Below, in pieces: positions 8,774-19,723 of a stretch of 64,000 nt of DNA (within the stretch, counting starts at the first letter, position 1; each line of letters opens with the position of its first letter). Under the pieces are notes generated by a model. It had not been told where the DNA came from and did not search any database. It saw only the letters and a list, made by a program, of their open reading frames with translations. This stretch comes from Wenyingzhuangia sp. 2_MG-2023 (GTDB lineage: Bacteria; Bacteroidota; Bacteroidia; Flavobacteriales; Flavobacteriaceae). The DNA is taken from positions 177,779-241,778 of the forward strand of contig NZ_JAUOSB010000004.1 in the NCBI RefSeq assembly GCF_030548295.1, in the 5' to 3' direction. The translations under genes and the position numbers were made by a program.

Positions 8774-9181
8774 TTACAGCGGAGAATAATAAAGAAGTTC
8801 CATTTTCAACAACTTTTCTTCTTTTAGAAAAACTTCCAATTCTACAGCATCAAAATCTTTGGTTGATGAACCCATTCTTAAGCCTTTCGGGTTTTTATCT
8901 ATATAGTATTCATCATTATTCAAATCTTTTAAAATACTATTGATTACAGCTACATCTGCAACTCTTCCTTTTATGATTGATTGAATATTATCTTTACAAA
9001 AACGTTCAATATCAAAATTTTCAGAATCTTCAATAGTAATATTAAAATCATATTTAAACCCATAATGACTTTCTCCAACAATCTCTTTAGCAACAAATAC
9101 TACAGAAGTTATCTTTGTATTTTGTGAATTCAATCCTTGTATTGTCAACACAAGAAATACTTTTAAAAACAAATTCCTCAT
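8774..9181 (-). CDS. Hypothetical small secreted protein
   Basis: 135 residues. The N-terminus MRNLFLKVFLVLTIQGLNSQ is a Sec signal with the 'NSQ' end often seen in Bacteroidota exported proteins. The mature part is acidic and beta-rich, with no Cys pair or known motif I recognise. It lies between ftsZ and yqeY but after the ftsZ terminator, so it probably has its own weak promoter (TATCTTTA, one mismatch to TAnnTTTG, sits just upstream). Function unknown; envelope location is inferred from the signal. Confidence 0.6.
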   Translation of the reverse strand: MRNLFLKVFLVLTIQGLNSQNTKITSVVFVAKEIVGESHYGFKYDFNITIEDSENFDIERFCKDNIQSIIKGRVADVAVINSILKDLNNDEYYIDKNPKGLRMGSSTKDFDAVELEVFLKEEKLLKMELLYYSPL

Positions 9182-9240
9182 TTATATTTTTAAAGATAAA
9201 TATAAAACAACTATTGTGGCAGAATGAAATAAAGTCAAAT

Positions 9241-9266
9241 AAAAAACCCAACCTTTTGGCTGGGTT
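9241..9266 (-). terminator. Intrinsic terminator of ftsZ / dcw cluster
   Basis: On the minus strand AACCCAGCC and GGTTGGGTT (9266-9258 and 9253-9245) pair, with one G-U wobble, around a 4-base AAAA loop. A T run follows. It lies 24 bases past the ftsZ stop. Confidence 0.85.
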
Positions 9267-9289
9267 CTCACTACTTATTTTAGTTTTCA

Positions 9290-11404
9290 CTAATCTACAT
9301 TGTCATGTAAAAAAGAATTGTTTTTTCTAATAGTCACTTCGTTGTCTTTTACTTCTACAGAAGTTCTAGACATTTTATCTACATCTTGTTTGGAATGCAA
9401 ATCCAAGCCCAAACGTTTGTACGCAGGTTCCTTCTCAATATCTTCTATCAAATCTTCATTAAAGGCTGCATTTTTAAAACGATGACTGTATTGTTTAAAA
9501 GTACTTTTTCTCTTATCGGTTGTTTTTCTCAATTCAGAAATGGTCAAATTCAACGGAGAAACCTGCTCTGTATCTTCTGAAGAGTTTACAGGAGCAACTC
9601 TCGTTTCCTTCTTCATTTCAAGCCTAATTTCTTCTGCTTCGTTTACCTTAGTTTCTTCAACCCTATGGACTCTTGGAGAAGAAGAGTTTTTAATTGTAGG
9701 CTGAACATCAAAATCATTCAACGTGTACCTTTTTATCCCTAAATCATCCTCTTTCACCAATTCTTGAGCTTCTTTCTTCTCGGCAACTTTCTCTATTGTT
9801 TCATCCTCCAATACATAAACTTTTCTCTCTGGAGTTTTATGCTCTACTTTTTCATGAACAACTTCTTCAGCTCCAAAAACAGGAATATCCATTATATTCA
9901 ATACCTCTTCTAAAGAATCTGCCTTAATTTCTTCAGGATCTACTACTGGTAAATCATATAAACTAACCGTTTCAGGTTGTTTTTTAACCTCAACAACCTG
10001 ATGTACTGGCAAATCAAAAACATTAAGCTGCACTTCTTCTGTTTTTTCTTCATCTTCTATAGAAGAAAACAAATCCAAAGTAACATCATTGATGACAAAA
10101 TCATCTTCTTCTACAGTTTCTGTTTCAAAATTAGGTTCCTCTACCTTTTCAAAATCAACAGGAATATTTTCAATTTCACTCGTTGTTTTGATCAATACAT
10201 GATCTATTTCTTTATTTAATACGACAGGGTTGAATCCTTGTGAATCTTCTTCTAATAGCTGATGTACTACTTTTTTTTCTAGAACAGGTTCTTCTTCTAC
10301 AACACGTGTCATTTTAGGCCTTACAAAAGTATCTTTGTCTTCAAAATTGTAATGAGCCGTTTGTTCTGTATTTAAAGTATGATATACTTTTTTTACTTCT
10401 GTGTTGGTAATTTCTCTTTGCTGATCCATTGCAAAACCTGTAGCAACTACAGTTACCGCAATAGCATCTTCTAAAGATTCGTCCTCACCAACTCCCATAA
10501 TAATGTTAGCATCATAACCTGCTTCTTCTTGAATAAAATCGTTGATTTCTCCAATCTCATCCAAAGTCACTTCATCAGTTCCTGATACAATTAACAACAA
10601 GACATTTTTAGCTCCTCTAATTTTATTGTCATTCAACAATGGAGAATCCAATGCTTTCATAATCGCATTCTGAGCTCTGTTTTCACCAACTTCTTTAGCA
10701 GATCCCATAATAGCAGTACCGCTATTAGACAATACCGCTTTGGCATCGTGTAAATCTATATTTTGTTTGTAGTGATGCGTAATTACCTCTGCAATTCCTC
10801 TAGAAGCTGTAGACAATACCTCATCCGCTTTAGAGAATCCTGCTTTGAAACCTAAATTTCCGTAAACCTCTCTTAACTTATTGTTGTTGATAACAATTAA
10901 CGAATCTACATTTTCTCTCAACTCATCAATCCCCTTCTGAGCTTGTTTCAAACGCATTCTACCTTCAAACTGGAAAGGCATGGTAACGATTCCAACTGTT
11001 AAAATGTCCATTTTTTTTGCAATCCCAGCTATGATTGGTGCAGCTCCAGTACCTGTACCACCACCCATACCCGCAGTAATAAATACCATTTTAGTTTGGG
11101 AAGTCAACATTTTTTGAATTTCTTCAATACTTTCTTGTGCTGCTTTTTCTCCTACATCAGGATTTGCTCCAGCTCCCAAACCAGAAGTTAACGTAACACC
11201 TAGTTGCACTTTGTTAGGAACAGGACTGTTTTGTAAAGCTTGCGCATCTGTATTACAGATTACAAAATCTACTCCTTTAATATCTTGTGCATACATGTGG
11301 TTTACAGCATTGCTACCACCTCCTCCAACTCCTATCACTTTGATAGAATTTGATTGAGATTTTGGCATGTCAAACGATACGTTGTTAAATGGTGTTTCAC
11401 TCAT
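9290..11404 (-). CDS. ftsZ: Cell division GTPase FtsZ
   Basis: 704 residues, the tubulin-like GTPase that polymerises into the Z ring at midcell. The GTP-binding signature GGGTGTG is at 114-120, preceded by VIGVGGGGSNAVNHM near residue 23. The GTPase core runs to about residue 335. The remaining ~370 residues are an acidic, probably disordered linker ending in RKNNSFLHDNVD, the conserved tail of flavobacterial FtsZ. This is roughly twice the length of E. coli FtsZ and normal for the phylum. It is the last gene of the dcw cluster, 21 bases after ftsA, and is followed by a terminator. Confidence 0.98.
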   Translation of the reverse strand: MSETPFNNVSFDMPKSQSNSIKVIGVGGGGSNAVNHMYAQDIKGVDFVICNTDAQALQNSPVPNKVQLGVTLTSGLGAGANPDVGEKAAQESIEEIQKMLTSQTKMVFITAGMGGGTGTGAAPIIAGIAKKMDILTVGIVTMPFQFEGRMRLKQAQKGIDELRENVDSLIVINNNKLREVYGNLGFKAGFSKADEVLSTASRGIAEVITHHYKQNIDLHDAKAVLSNSGTAIMGSAKEVGENRAQNAIMKALDSPLLNDNKIRGAKNVLLLIVSGTDEVTLDEIGEINDFIQEEAGYDANIIMGVGEDESLEDAIAVTVVATGFAMDQQREITNTEVKKVYHTLNTEQTAHYNFEDKDTFVRPKMTRVVEEEPVLEKKVVHQLLEEDSQGFNPVVLNKEIDHVLIKTTSEIENIPVDFEKVEEPNFETETVEEDDFVINDVTLDLFSSIEDEEKTEEVQLNVFDLPVHQVVEVKKQPETVSLYDLPVVDPEEIKADSLEEVLNIMDIPVFGAEEVVHEKVEHKTPERKVYVLEDETIEKVAEKKEAQELVKEDDLGIKRYTLNDFDVQPTIKNSSSPRVHRVEETKVNEAEEIRLEMKKETRVAPVNSSEDTEQVSPLNLTISELRKTTDKRKSTFKQYSHRFKNAAFNEDLIEDIEKEPAYKRLGLDLHSKQDVDKMSRTSVEVKDNEVTIRKNNSFLHDNVD

Positions 11405-11425
11405 AGTATTTGGGATTTATGGGAC

Positions 11426-12790
11426 TTATTCTGCTTCATTCAAAAAATCTTTTAAACCCGATGTAAACTTATCAAGCCATGATTTTTTTCCTTCACCTTT
11501 ACTTGTTTCTTCTTTTCTTTCTGTTTGTGATATTTCTGGCTCTATTTCTTCAATTTCTTGATGACTAATAGGTTCTGGTTCCTCCACAACAGGTACTTCT
11601 TCTATTTTTTCTTCTTTCTTTTCTGGTGGCATTTTTGCCAAACCTTCCATTAACAAACCAACGGCGGTAGCAAAAACAGGGCTTGACAACGACTCATCAG
11701 AACCTCCTGCCAAATGCTCGTTTGGATACCCAATACGTGTATCCATTCCAGTAATATATTCCACCAGCTGTTTCAAATGCTTTACTTGCGCACCACCACC
11801 TGTCAACACAATTCCCGCAATCAGTTTTCCATTCTGCGTATCGTGTCCGTAATTTTTAATTTCTAAATATGCCTGTTCTACAATTTCTGTAATACGAGCA
11901 TGAATAACTTGAGACAAACTCTTTAAGGTGATTTCTTTTGGCTCTCTACCTCTCAATCCAGGAATTGAAACAATTTCATTTTCTTTATTCTCCCCTGGCC
12001 AAGCGGAACCAAATTTAATTTTCAACAATTCTGCCTGTTTTTCAATAATTGAAAAACCTTCTTTAATATCTTCCGTAATCACATTACCTCCAAATGGTAT
12101 TACTGCCGTATGACGAATAATTCCATCTTTAAAAATGGCCAAATCTGTAGTTCCACCACCTATGTCAATCAATGCTACACCGGCTTCTTTTTCCTCGTGA
12201 CTCAAAACTGCTTCTGCAGATGCCAAAGGTTCTAATGTTATGTTAGACAACTCTAATCCTGCACTAGTTACACATCTCCCAATATTTTTAATTTGAGAAA
12301 CTTGCCCAACTACTACATGAAAATTAGCTTCTAATCTTCCTCCATACATTCCCTTAGGTTCTGTTATATCTGCTTGGCTATCTACTTTAAACTCTTGTGG
12401 TAATACATGAATAATTTCTTCACCCGGCAACATTACCAGTTTATGTACTTGATTGATCAAATTCTCAATATCATGATCATCAATTACCTCCTCAGCATCT
12501 TGTCTTGTTATATAATCACTATGATGGATACTTCTAATATGATGACCTGCAATACCTACAGTGACTCTATCAATTTTTAAACCCGAGACATTTTCTGCTT
12601 CATCTACAGCTTGCTGAATGGACTGAATAGTTTGCGTAATATTATTAACAACACCACGCTTCACTCCTAAGCTTTTTGCCTTACCAATCCCCAAAACCTC
12701 AATTTTACCATACTCGTTTTCACGACCTATCATGGCAACAATTTTAGTTGTCCCAATATCTAATCCTATAGCAATACGGTTATTTTCCAT
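11426..12790 (-). CDS. ftsA: Cell division protein FtsA
   Basis: 454 residues, actin-like ATPase that ties FtsZ filaments to the membrane. The phosphate 1 motif is IGLDIGTTKIVAMIG (about 7-21) and the phosphate 2 region reads ALIDIGGGTTDLAIF; VLTGGGAQVKHL supplies the adenosine site. After the core there is a Glu/Pro-rich linker (about 385-430) and an amphipathic C-terminal helix, KKSWLDKFTSGLKDFLNEAE, which should insert into the inner membrane. It sits 7 bases after ftsQ and 21 bases before ftsZ, as in most bacteria. Confidence 0.97.
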   Translation of the reverse strand: MENNRIAIGLDIGTTKIVAMIGRENEYGKIEVLGIGKAKSLGVKRGVVNNITQTIQSIQQAVDEAENVSGLKIDRVTVGIAGHHIRSIHHSDYITRQDAEEVIDDHDIENLINQVHKLVMLPGEEIIHVLPQEFKVDSQADITEPKGMYGGRLEANFHVVVGQVSQIKNIGRCVTSAGLELSNITLEPLASAEAVLSHEEKEAGVALIDIGGGTTDLAIFKDGIIRHTAVIPFGGNVITEDIKEGFSIIEKQAELLKIKFGSAWPGENKENEIVSIPGLRGREPKEITLKSLSQVIHARITEIVEQAYLEIKNYGHDTQNGKLIAGIVLTGGGAQVKHLKQLVEYITGMDTRIGYPNEHLAGGSDESLSSPVFATAVGLLMEGLAKMPPEKKEEKIEEVPVVEEPEPISHQEIEEIEPEISQTERKEETSKGEGKKSWLDKFTSGLKDFLNEAE

Positions 12791-12797
12791 CTTTTAC

Positions 12798-13514
12798 TTA
12801 TTTTGAGCAAACAACTTGGTTGTTGTACTGCAAATCTATTTTTTTAAAAGTGCTAGACAAACTATCTTGTTCCATATAGGTATAAAACACTTTTAATTTT
12901 TTTAATTTTTTATTGATATCATTCAAATCTCCTAACAATACTTTTTGATGATTCAATCTTGTGGACAACCAAAATCCTTCATTATTTTTTTGGACTGACA
13001 CCACTAATTTTTTCAAAAAATCATCCGCATCAATCTTCTGAATTAATGGAAACACTTCTTTTGGCTCTATCAAACCATTTGTATTGTTGATGATTGGAAC
13101 TCTTGCAGAATAATTGTTTGACAAAGGCATTTCCAATCCTTTTGTATCTAAATAAACAACTTCTCTTGCATTAAACATTCTTGCCAAGGGCTTTCGTTGC
13201 TTAATTTCCACTTCTAATTCTCCAGTCACACCTACGGAAACTTCTGCAGATGAGACCATTGGATGAGCTTCCACCAAATTTTCCAGTTCTTGTAAATTTA
13301 TAGAGGTTTTCTGTTGATTTCTAACGCTTTCTCCATTTTGTATTAACAAGTTATCAACCATCTGAGATGTCAAAAATAAATTGTCTTCATTGCTAAAAAA
13401 AACAGCAATCCCATCCACTTTACGAAGAGAATTTTTTCGAGCTGTAAAACCCAAAACAATTCCTATCACAATTAGGAACAAAACTGTTTTTATGTACACA
13501 AAATATTTCTTCAT
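12798..13514 (-). CDS. ftsQ: Cell division protein FtsQ (DivIB)
   Basis: 238 residues. One N-terminal transmembrane helix (VLFLIVIGIVLGFTA, about 11-25) is followed by a periplasmic domain with a short POTRA-like stretch (LVEAHPMVSSAEVSV, then LEVEIKQRKPLARMF). This is the bacteroidotal form of FtsQ, which bridges early and late division proteins. It begins at the base where murC ends (1-base overlap), so the two are translationally linked. Identity rests on topology, the EVxIxxRxPxAR pattern and its place between murC and ftsA. Confidence 0.88.
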   Translation of the reverse strand: MKKYFVYIKTVLFLIVIGIVLGFTARKNSLRKVDGIAVFFSNEDNLFLTSQMVDNLLIQNGESVRNQQKTSINLQELENLVEAHPMVSSAEVSVGVTGELEVEIKQRKPLARMFNAREVVYLDTKGLEMPLSNNYSARVPIINNTNGLIEPKEVFPLIQKIDADDFLKKLVVSVQKNNEGFWLSTRLNHQKVLLGDLNDINKKLKKLKVFYTYMEQDSLSSTFKKIDLQYNNQVVCSK

Positions 13515-14854
13515 TAACCTATTATTTCTTTAGTCACTTCTTCTATTAACACACCAATATCTCCTGCTCCCAACATCACCACTACAGTTGCATCTGTGTT
13601 TTTAACACTTTCAATTGCTTTTGCTTTAGACTGTAAAGATTTGTTTGTGTTTTTAATTTTATCCAACAACCATTCTGAGGTAACCCCTTCTATTGGCAAT
13701 TCTCTAGCAGGATAAATATCTAACAAAATCACTTCATCAAACTTAGACAGGCTCATTGCAAAATCTGTCACAAAATCTCTAGTTCTACTAAACAAATGAG
13801 GTTGAAACACAGTCAATATTTTTTGCCCTGGATACATTTCTCTCACTGCATTTTCTACCGCATCTATTTCCGTAGGATGATGTGCATAATCGTCTATCAA
13901 TACAAAATCATCACGTTTTATTTTGAATGAAAATCTTCTTTTCACTCCTTTGTAAGACACCAAAGCTTGTTTGATATCTTCCAAATTCAGTCCATGTTTT
14001 TCTGCCATCGCAATAGAAACCAACGCATTAGAAACATTGTGCCTTCCTGGTAAATGAAACACCACATCTTTCACAAAACCATGAGGTGTTTTTACATCAA
14101 ACACAAAAGATCCTTTTTCAATAGCCACATTCAATGCCTGATAATCGGCGGCTTCCTCTACTCCGTAAGTCAAACCTTCTACAGACAATCCTTTTTTCAC
14201 AATCAACGTATCCGACACCTTTCCTGCAAACTCTCTAAACGATGCCTCCAAAGCTTCTTTTTCTCCATAAATATCCAAATGATCTGCATCCATATTGGTG
14301 ATGCATGCAATATTTGGTGACAATTGTAAAAACGAACGATCAAATTCATCCGCCTCTACCACAGATATTTTATCTTCTCCCAAGATTAGATTAGAATTGT
14401 AATTTTCCGTAATCCCTCCCAAAAAAGAAGTAGCTCCCGTTCCACACACATGCATAATATGTCCCAAAATAGAAGATGTAGTTGTTTTACCGTGTGTACC
14501 TGCCACTGCGTAACAAATAGTATTCTTAGTAATTTCCCCTAAAATAGCCGCACGTTTTAATACCCTATAACCATTAGTCAAAAAGAATTTTAAAATCTTA
14601 CTCTCTTTCGGAATGGCTGGAGTATAAATTACCAACGTATCTTCAACTTTCAAAAACGAATCAGAAATTGTAGTTAGCTCATCCACAAAAGTAACCTCTA
14701 CTCCTTGAGATTCTAATGCAGCAGTCACCACAGAAGGTGTTTTATCATACCCTCCCACTAGTTTACCATTTGCCACAAAATAGCTAGCAATGGCACTCAT
14801 ACCAATTCCACCAATCCCTACAAAATAGATGTTTTGTATACTCTTTAACTCCAC
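13514..14854 (-). CDS. murC: UDP-N-acetylmuramate--L-alanine ligase MurC
   Basis: 446 residues. It has the Rossmann start [14 protein letters not shown] (10-23), the ATP P-loop GTHGKTTTS (119-127) and the Mur-ligase C-terminal part with [10 protein letters not shown]. It adds L-Ala to UDP-MurNAc, the first peptide step of peptidoglycan precursor synthesis in the cytosol. The start is a GTG at 14854, chosen because it yields the conserved [16 protein letters not shown] beginning; there is no suitable ATG. The first 10 bases overlap the end of murG. Confidence 0.97.
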   Translation of the reverse strand: MELKSIQNIYFVGIGGIGMSAIASYFVANGKLVGGYDKTPSVVTAALESQGVEVTFVDELTTISDSFLKVEDTLVIYTPAIPKESKILKFFLTNGYRVLKRAAILGEITKNTICYAVAGTHGKTTTSSILGHIMHVCGTGATSFLGGITENYNSNLILGEDKISVVEADEFDRSFLQLSPNIACITNMDADHLDIYGEKEALEASFREFAGKVSDTLIVKKGLSVEGLTYGVEEAADYQALNVAIEKGSFVFDVKTPHGFVKDVVFHLPGRHNVSNALVSIAMAEKHGLNLEDIKQALVSYKGVKRRFSFKIKRDDFVLIDDYAHHPTEIDAVENAVREMYPGQKILTVFQPHLFSRTRDFVTDFAMSLSKFDEVILLDIYPARELPIEGVTSEWLLDKIKNTNKSLQSKAKAIESVKNTDATVVVMLGAGDIGVLIEEVTKEIIG

Positions 14855-15942
14855 TTAGCTATCTTTTCTATTTGTTCTACAATCTCTTTTGTTGCATTGG
14901 GTTTTGCCAAAGCTTTTATATTTTTAGACAATTCACTTGCTTTTACTTCATTCTGTAAAATGACTCTCATTTTAGACATGAATTGTTCTTTTTCTGTTTC
15001 TTTTAACAACAATGCCGCACTGTGTTCTACAATTGCATTTGCATTTTTTGTTTGATGATCTTCCGCCACATTGGGTGATGGAATAAAAATCACTGGTTTT
15101 CCAACGATACACAATTCTGATACTGAACTAGCCCCTGCTCTTGACACCACAATATCTGCAGCTGCATAAGCCAGATCCATACGAGACAAATACGCATGTG
15201 TTTGCACTCCCTCCTCATCATTGTATTTCTTATACTCTTCAATATAAAACTTTCCTGTTTGCCAGATAATCTGAACTTCTTCAGACAACAAATCTTGCAA
15301 ATTGCTCTCAATAATTTGATTGATTGCTCTCGCTCCCAAACTTCCACCTAAAACCAACACTGTTTTTTTACCAGCATTTAATCGAAAAAACTCTTGTCCC
15401 TCTTCTCTTTTTGATGCAATCGACAACAAATCTTGTCTTACCGGGTTTCCTGTAAACACAATTTTATCCGATGGAAAATAACGTTGCATATTTTCATAAG
15501 CCACACAAACTTTATCCACCTTCTTTGATAAAATTTTATTGGTAATTCCCGCATAGGAATTCTGTTCTTGTATCAATGATGGAATCCCTTTTTTAGCCGC
15601 AACTTGCAAAATAGGTCCACTGGCAAAACCACCCGTTCCGATGACAACATCTGGTTCAAATTTTTTCACCACCTTTTTGGCTTTCCACAAACTATGCATC
15701 AATTTAACAGGAAATAGTAAGTTTTTCAATGTCAAATTACGTTGCAATCCTGCAATCCACAACCCCTTAATATCGTACCCTGCTTGAGGCACTTTCTCCA
15801 TCTCCATTTTATCTTGCGCTCCTACAAATAAAAACTCAGCATTAGGATAACGATTTTTCAGTTCGTTAGCAATGGCAATGGCAGGATAAATATGACCTCC
15901 TGTTCCACCTCCACTAAGCATTATTTTCCTCACTTCTTTCAT
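14845..15942 (-). CDS. murG: Undecaprenyl-PP-MurNAc-pentapeptide GlcNAc transferase MurG
   Basis: 365 residues, GT28 family. The first glycine loop is [16 protein letters not shown] (about 10-25), the second is [12 protein letters not shown], and [10 protein letters not shown] forms the UDP-GlcNAc site. It makes lipid II from lipid I at the inner face of the membrane. It lies 2 bases after ftsW, matching the coupling of lipid II synthesis to its use by FtsW and FtsI. Confidence 0.97.
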   Translation of the reverse strand: MKEVRKIMLSGGGTGGHIYPAIAIANELKNRYPNAEFLFVGAQDKMEMEKVPQAGYDIKGLWIAGLQRNLTLKNLLFPVKLMHSLWKAKKVVKKFEPDVVIGTGGFASGPILQVAAKKGIPSLIQEQNSYAGITNKILSKKVDKVCVAYENMQRYFPSDKIVFTGNPVRQDLLSIASKREEGQEFFRLNAGKKTVLVLGGSLGARAINQIIESNLQDLLSEEVQIIWQTGKFYIEEYKKYNDEEGVQTHAYLSRMDLAYAAADIVVSRAGASSVSELCIVGKPVIFIPSPNVAEDHQTKNANAIVEHSAALLLKETEKEQFMSKMRVILQNEVKASELSKNIKALAKPNATKEIVEQIEKIAKWS

Positions 15943-15944
15943 CT

Positions 15945-17159
15945 TTATACTTCTTTTGGGTTTGGATATAAATTCTCTAAAGAATCATCACTCTTGGTTA
16001 CTAATTCTTCTTCTGTCACCTCATTAGAAGCCGTTACACTCAACACCATCCCCACAGCCAAACAAGTCATCCATATAGAAGTACCTCCACTACTAATTAA
16101 CGGTAAAGTCTGCCCTGTTACAGGACCCAAATTGGTTGCTACCATCATATTTATAACCGCCTGAAACATGATTGGAAAACCTACACCTACCACCAACAAT
16201 TTGGCAAAAATTGTTCCTGCTTTTTTAGCAGCAACAAACAATCTGTATGTTAACAACAAATACGCTAACAACACCAAACAAGCTCCTACCAATCCATACT
16301 CTTCTACAATAATGGCAAAAATAAAATCCGAAGAAGATTGTGGCAAAAAGTTTTTCTGAACACTTTTCCCTGGTCCCTTTCCTGTCAACCCACCTGTTGC
16401 AATGGCTATTTTTGCATTCTCTACCTGGTACCCTTCTTTCAAATCATCATTAGAAAAAGACTCCACTCTACTAATCCATGTATCTACCCTATTGGGCATC
16501 AAACCAGGAAAAGCTTTTGCAGTCAATACAAACAACATCAAAATCATCACCCCAGCTCCCACAATTCCCAATAAATATTTTACAGGATATCCACCTACAA
16601 AACACAACAACAATACCATTACAAAAACAATTGCTGTGGTAGAAAAATTGGCTGGTAAAATACACACCAATACCAAAGCAATAGGAGCCCAAAGTCGAAA
16701 TAAACTTTCTTTAAAATCTATTTTAGCATCCTTACGTTGCGCTAAATATCTTGCCGTGTACACCATAATAACCAAACCTGCCAACGTAGATGTCTGAAAA
16801 CCGATTCCTATGATAGGAATACGAATCCATCTTGCAGCATTTGCTCCTCCAATGGTTGTTCCTTGGGCCAAGGTTACAATTAACAAAACGATGATTACTG
16901 GAATCATCATGACAGAAACTGCGCTAAAATATCGATATGGAGTTCTGTGTATTAAAAATATAATCACAAACCCCATCAGCAACAAAACTGCATGTTTTAT
17001 TAAAATTCCAACAGTAGTTCCATTTCCCGCCACATACACCAAATTGGTACTTGCGCTATATACAGGCATAAACGAAAACAATGCCAATACAGCAACTAGA
17101 GCCCAAATAAACAGGTCTCCTTTTATGTATGATTTTATGTAGCGTAACAATTTTGACAT
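15945..17159 (-). CDS. ftsW: Septal peptidoglycan polymerase FtsW (SEDS family)
   Basis: 404 residues with about ten hydrophobic helices. SEDS hallmarks are visible: [20 protein letters not shown] after the third helix, the large loop with [22 protein letters not shown], and [16 protein letters not shown] near the C-terminus. FtsW polymerises lipid II with the transpeptidase FtsI at the septum. It is encoded 6 bases after murD and just before murG. RodA is the alternative, but the dcw context decides for FtsW. Confidence 0.95.
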   Translation of the reverse strand: MSKLLRYIKSYIKGDLFIWALVAVLALFSFMPVYSASTNLVYVAGNGTTVGILIKHAVLLLMGFVIIFLIHRTPYRYFSAVSVMMIPVIIVLLIVTLAQGTTIGGANAARWIRIPIIGIGFQTSTLAGLVIMVYTARYLAQRKDAKIDFKESLFRLWAPIALVLVCILPANFSTTAIVFVMVLLLCFVGGYPVKYLLGIVGAGVMILMLFVLTAKAFPGLMPNRVDTWISRVESFSNDDLKEGYQVENAKIAIATGGLTGKGPGKSVQKNFLPQSSSDFIFAIIVEEYGLVGACLVLLAYLLLTYRLFVAAKKAGTIFAKLLVVGVGFPIMFQAVINMMVATNLGPVTGQTLPLISSGGTSIWMTCLAVGMVLSVTASNEVTEEELVTKSDDSLENLYPNPKEV

Positions 17160-17165
17160 CTTATA

Positions 17166-18500
17166 TTATAATCTTCTTACAGCTTCTTTAAATTTTCTTC
17201 CTCTATCTTCGTAATTTTCAAACAAATCAAAACTAGCACAAGCTGGAGACAATAAAACGGTATCTCCTTTGTCTGCTAACTTGTAAGCTATTTTCACTGC
17301 TTCATCTGCAGTTGCAACCTCTTCTATAAAGTCTACAATACTCCCAAACGCATTTTTAATTTTGGCATTGTCTAAGCCCAAACAAATAATTGCTTTTACT
17401 TTTTCTCTTACCAAAGGATACAATTCTGAATAATCATTCCCTTTATCCACACCACCCACAATCCATACCGTAGGATGATCCATACATTCTAATGCATAAA
17501 ATGTTGCATTTACATTTGTTGCCTTTGAATCGTTGATATATTCTACACCATTTACTTTTATCACAGATTCCAATCTATGCTCTGCACCTTCAAAATTTTC
17601 TAAGGATTCTAAAATCGTCTTTTTCCTCGCTTTTAGGAGTTGAGCAGCCAACGATGCTGCCATTGCATTTTTAGTATTGTGTTTTCCTTGCAATGATAAT
17701 TTTGAGATACTCATTCTTAATTTTTCTTTGTTTATTTTTATTACTATATCATTTCCATCAACATAGGCTCCGTATTTTAGTTTTTGCACTAACGAAAAAG
17801 GCACTAGTTGAGCTTTTGGATTGTATTTTTTTATCCCCTCTACAATCACGGGGTCATCTGCATCGTAAATTAAATAATCTGATGCTTTTTGATTTTTTGT
17901 GATTCTAAATTTTGAAGCAATGTACTTGTCAAATTCATAATCATATCTATCTAAATGATCTGGAGTGATATTTGCAATTACAGCAATATGAGGCCTAAAA
18001 GACACTATTCCATCTAACTGAAAACTACTCAGTTCCAATACATATTTTGCGTAGGTTTCATTCGCTACTTGTTTGGCAAAACTATCTCCTATATTCCCTC
18101 CAATTCCAACATGATACCCTTCCTCTTTCAACAAATGATATGTCAACATTGTTGTGGTTGTTTTTCCGTTAGAACCTGTAATCCCCACTACGATAGCATC
18201 GCTATATTTGGATGCAAATTCAATTTCAGAAATGACCGGAATTTTTAATGCTACCAGTTGCTGTATCATAGGAATGTGATCTGGAATTCCAGGACTTTTC
18301 ACCACTATGTCTGCATTCACAATCAATTCCAGAGTATGCTGTCCAGATTCAAAAGCAATTTCTTCCTCTTGTAAGATCTCTAAATTGGGGCTTTTGATCA
18401 CCGATTTATCGCTCACAAAAACATCCATCTCTAGCTTTTTTGCTAAAATGGCTGCTCCTATACCGCTTTCACCTCCTCCTAAGACAACAACTCTACTCAT
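17166..18500 (-). CDS. murD: UDP-MurNAc-L-Ala--D-Glu ligase MurD
   Basis: 444 residues. It starts with VVLGGGESGIGAAILAKKL (UDP-binding fold), has the ATP loop GITGSNGKTTTTMLTYHLL near residue 108, and ends with the MurD-type VLLSPACASFDLFENYEDRG segment. It adds D-glutamate to UDP-MurNAc-L-Ala in the cytosol. It lies 8 bases after mraY in the dcw operon. Confidence 0.97.
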   Translation of the reverse strand: MSRVVVLGGGESGIGAAILAKKLEMDVFVSDKSVIKSPNLEILQEEEIAFESGQHTLELIVNADIVVKSPGIPDHIPMIQQLVALKIPVISEIEFASKYSDAIVVGITGSNGKTTTTMLTYHLLKEEGYHVGIGGNIGDSFAKQVANETYAKYVLELSSFQLDGIVSFRPHIAVIANITPDHLDRYDYEFDKYIASKFRITKNQKASDYLIYDADDPVIVEGIKKYNPKAQLVPFSLVQKLKYGAYVDGNDIVIKINKEKLRMSISKLSLQGKHNTKNAMAASLAAQLLKARKKTILESLENFEGAEHRLESVIKVNGVEYINDSKATNVNATFYALECMDHPTVWIVGGVDKGNDYSELYPLVREKVKAIICLGLDNAKIKNAFGSIVDFIEEVATADEAVKIAYKLADKGDTVLLSPACASFDLFENYEDRGRKFKEAVRRL

Positions 18501-18508
18501 AATTTCTT

Positions 18509-19723
18509 TTATCTCATTTTTAAAGTAACCACGGACAATACTGCCAATAAAATCCCCACAATTAAAAATCTTGCTACAATCTTACTTTCATGGTATCCTT
18601 TCTTTTGATAATGATGATGCAAGGGAGCCATTTTAAAAATTCGCCTTCCTTCACCGTATTTCTTTCTTGTGTACTTAAACCAACCTACTTGCAAAATAAC
18701 CGACATATTTTCTGCAAAAAAGATTCCTGCTAAGACAGGAATCAACAACTCCTTACGAACCGCAATTGCAATCACAGCTATAATCCCTCCAATTGTCAAA
18801 CTACCCGTATCTCCCATAAATACTTGAGCTGGGTAGGTATTGTACCATAAAAAACCAATCAACGCACCTGCAAAAGCACTTATATAAACGGTCATTTCTC
18901 CAGAATTAGGAATGTACATGACATTTAGATAATCTGAAAAAACAATGTTTCCTGACACCCAACAGAAGACTCCCAACACCGCAACTATAATGGTAGACGA
19001 CCCTGCAGCCAATCCATCAATTCCGTCTGTTAAATTTGCTCCATTAGAAACTCCTGTTACAATAAAAATAACCACTGGTATAAAAATAATCCATGCATAA
19101 TCTGCAGCATTGTCTCCAACCCACGATAAGACAGAAGCATAATCAAACTCATTGTTCTTTAGGAAAGGAATGGTTGTTTTTACTGATTTATGCGCTTCTC
19201 CAAACAAATGCGTATTTGCTATCTTTTTAGAAAAAGGCAGCTCTTCTTTTAATGTTACTGACGGATGAAAATAAAGCATAACACCTACAAACAATCCTAA
19301 ACCTACTTGGCCTAAAACTTTGAACCACCCTTTTAGCCCCTCTTTGTCCTTTTTGAACACTTTAATGTAATCATCTATAAAACCAATAGCTCCCATCCAA
19401 AGTGTTGTAACCAACAAAATAACAATGTAAATATTTTCTAATTTTGAAAACAAAAGCACAGGAATCAACGTTGCTAAAATGATGATGATTCCTCCCATAG
19501 TTGGAGTTCCAGATTTTTGAACTTGTCCATCCAAACCTAAATCTCTAACCGTTTCACCAATTTGTTTTTTACGTAAAAAATCAATCAATCTTTTACCATA
19601 AATGGTCGACAGCAATAGAGAAGTCATAAATGCCAAAGCAGAACGAAATGTGATGAACTGAAACAAACTTGCCCCAGTTAGTTGAAATTCATTCTCTAAG
19701 TAATCAAATAGATAATACAACAT
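18509..19723 (-). CDS. mraY: Phospho-MurNAc-pentapeptide transferase MraY
   Basis: 404 residues with about ten transmembrane helices. The catalytic motifs are present: GFIDDYIKV in the second cytosolic loop, [23 protein letters not shown] and the [12 protein letters not shown] loop. It transfers phospho-MurNAc-pentapeptide from UDP to undecaprenyl phosphate, giving lipid I. The length is typical for Bacteroidota, longer than the 360 residues of E. coli because of an inserted loop at about 175-200. The start shares one base with the murE stop. Confidence 0.97.
   Translation of the reverse strand: MLYYLFDYLENEFQLTGASLFQFITFRSALAFMTSLLLSTIYGKRLIDFLRKKQIGETVRDLGLDGQVQKSGTPTMGGIIIILATLIPVLLFSKLENIYIVILLVTTLWMGAIGFIDDYIKVFKKDKEGLKGWFKVLGQVGLGLFVGVMLYFHPSVTLKEELPFSKKIANTHLFGEAHKSVKTTIPFLKNNEFDYASVLSWVGDNAADYAWIIFIPVVIFIVTGVSNGANLTDGIDGLAAGSSTIIVAVLGVFCWVSGNIVFSDYLNVMYIPNSGEMTVYISAFAGALIGFLWYNTYPAQVFMGDTGSLTIGGIIAVIAIAVRKELLIPVLAGIFFAENMSVILQVGWFKYTRKKYGEGRRIFKMAPLHHHYQKKGYHESKIVARFLIVGILLAVLSVVTLKMR

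Noticed and set aside
16402..17142. Open readings of 110-131 codons on the plus strand opposite ftsW
   Set aside because: They lie fully antisense to ftsW, whose motifs are intact, and their translations are low-complexity and Thr/Ile-rich without any recognisable feature. They are by-products of codon bias in a membrane-protein gene.
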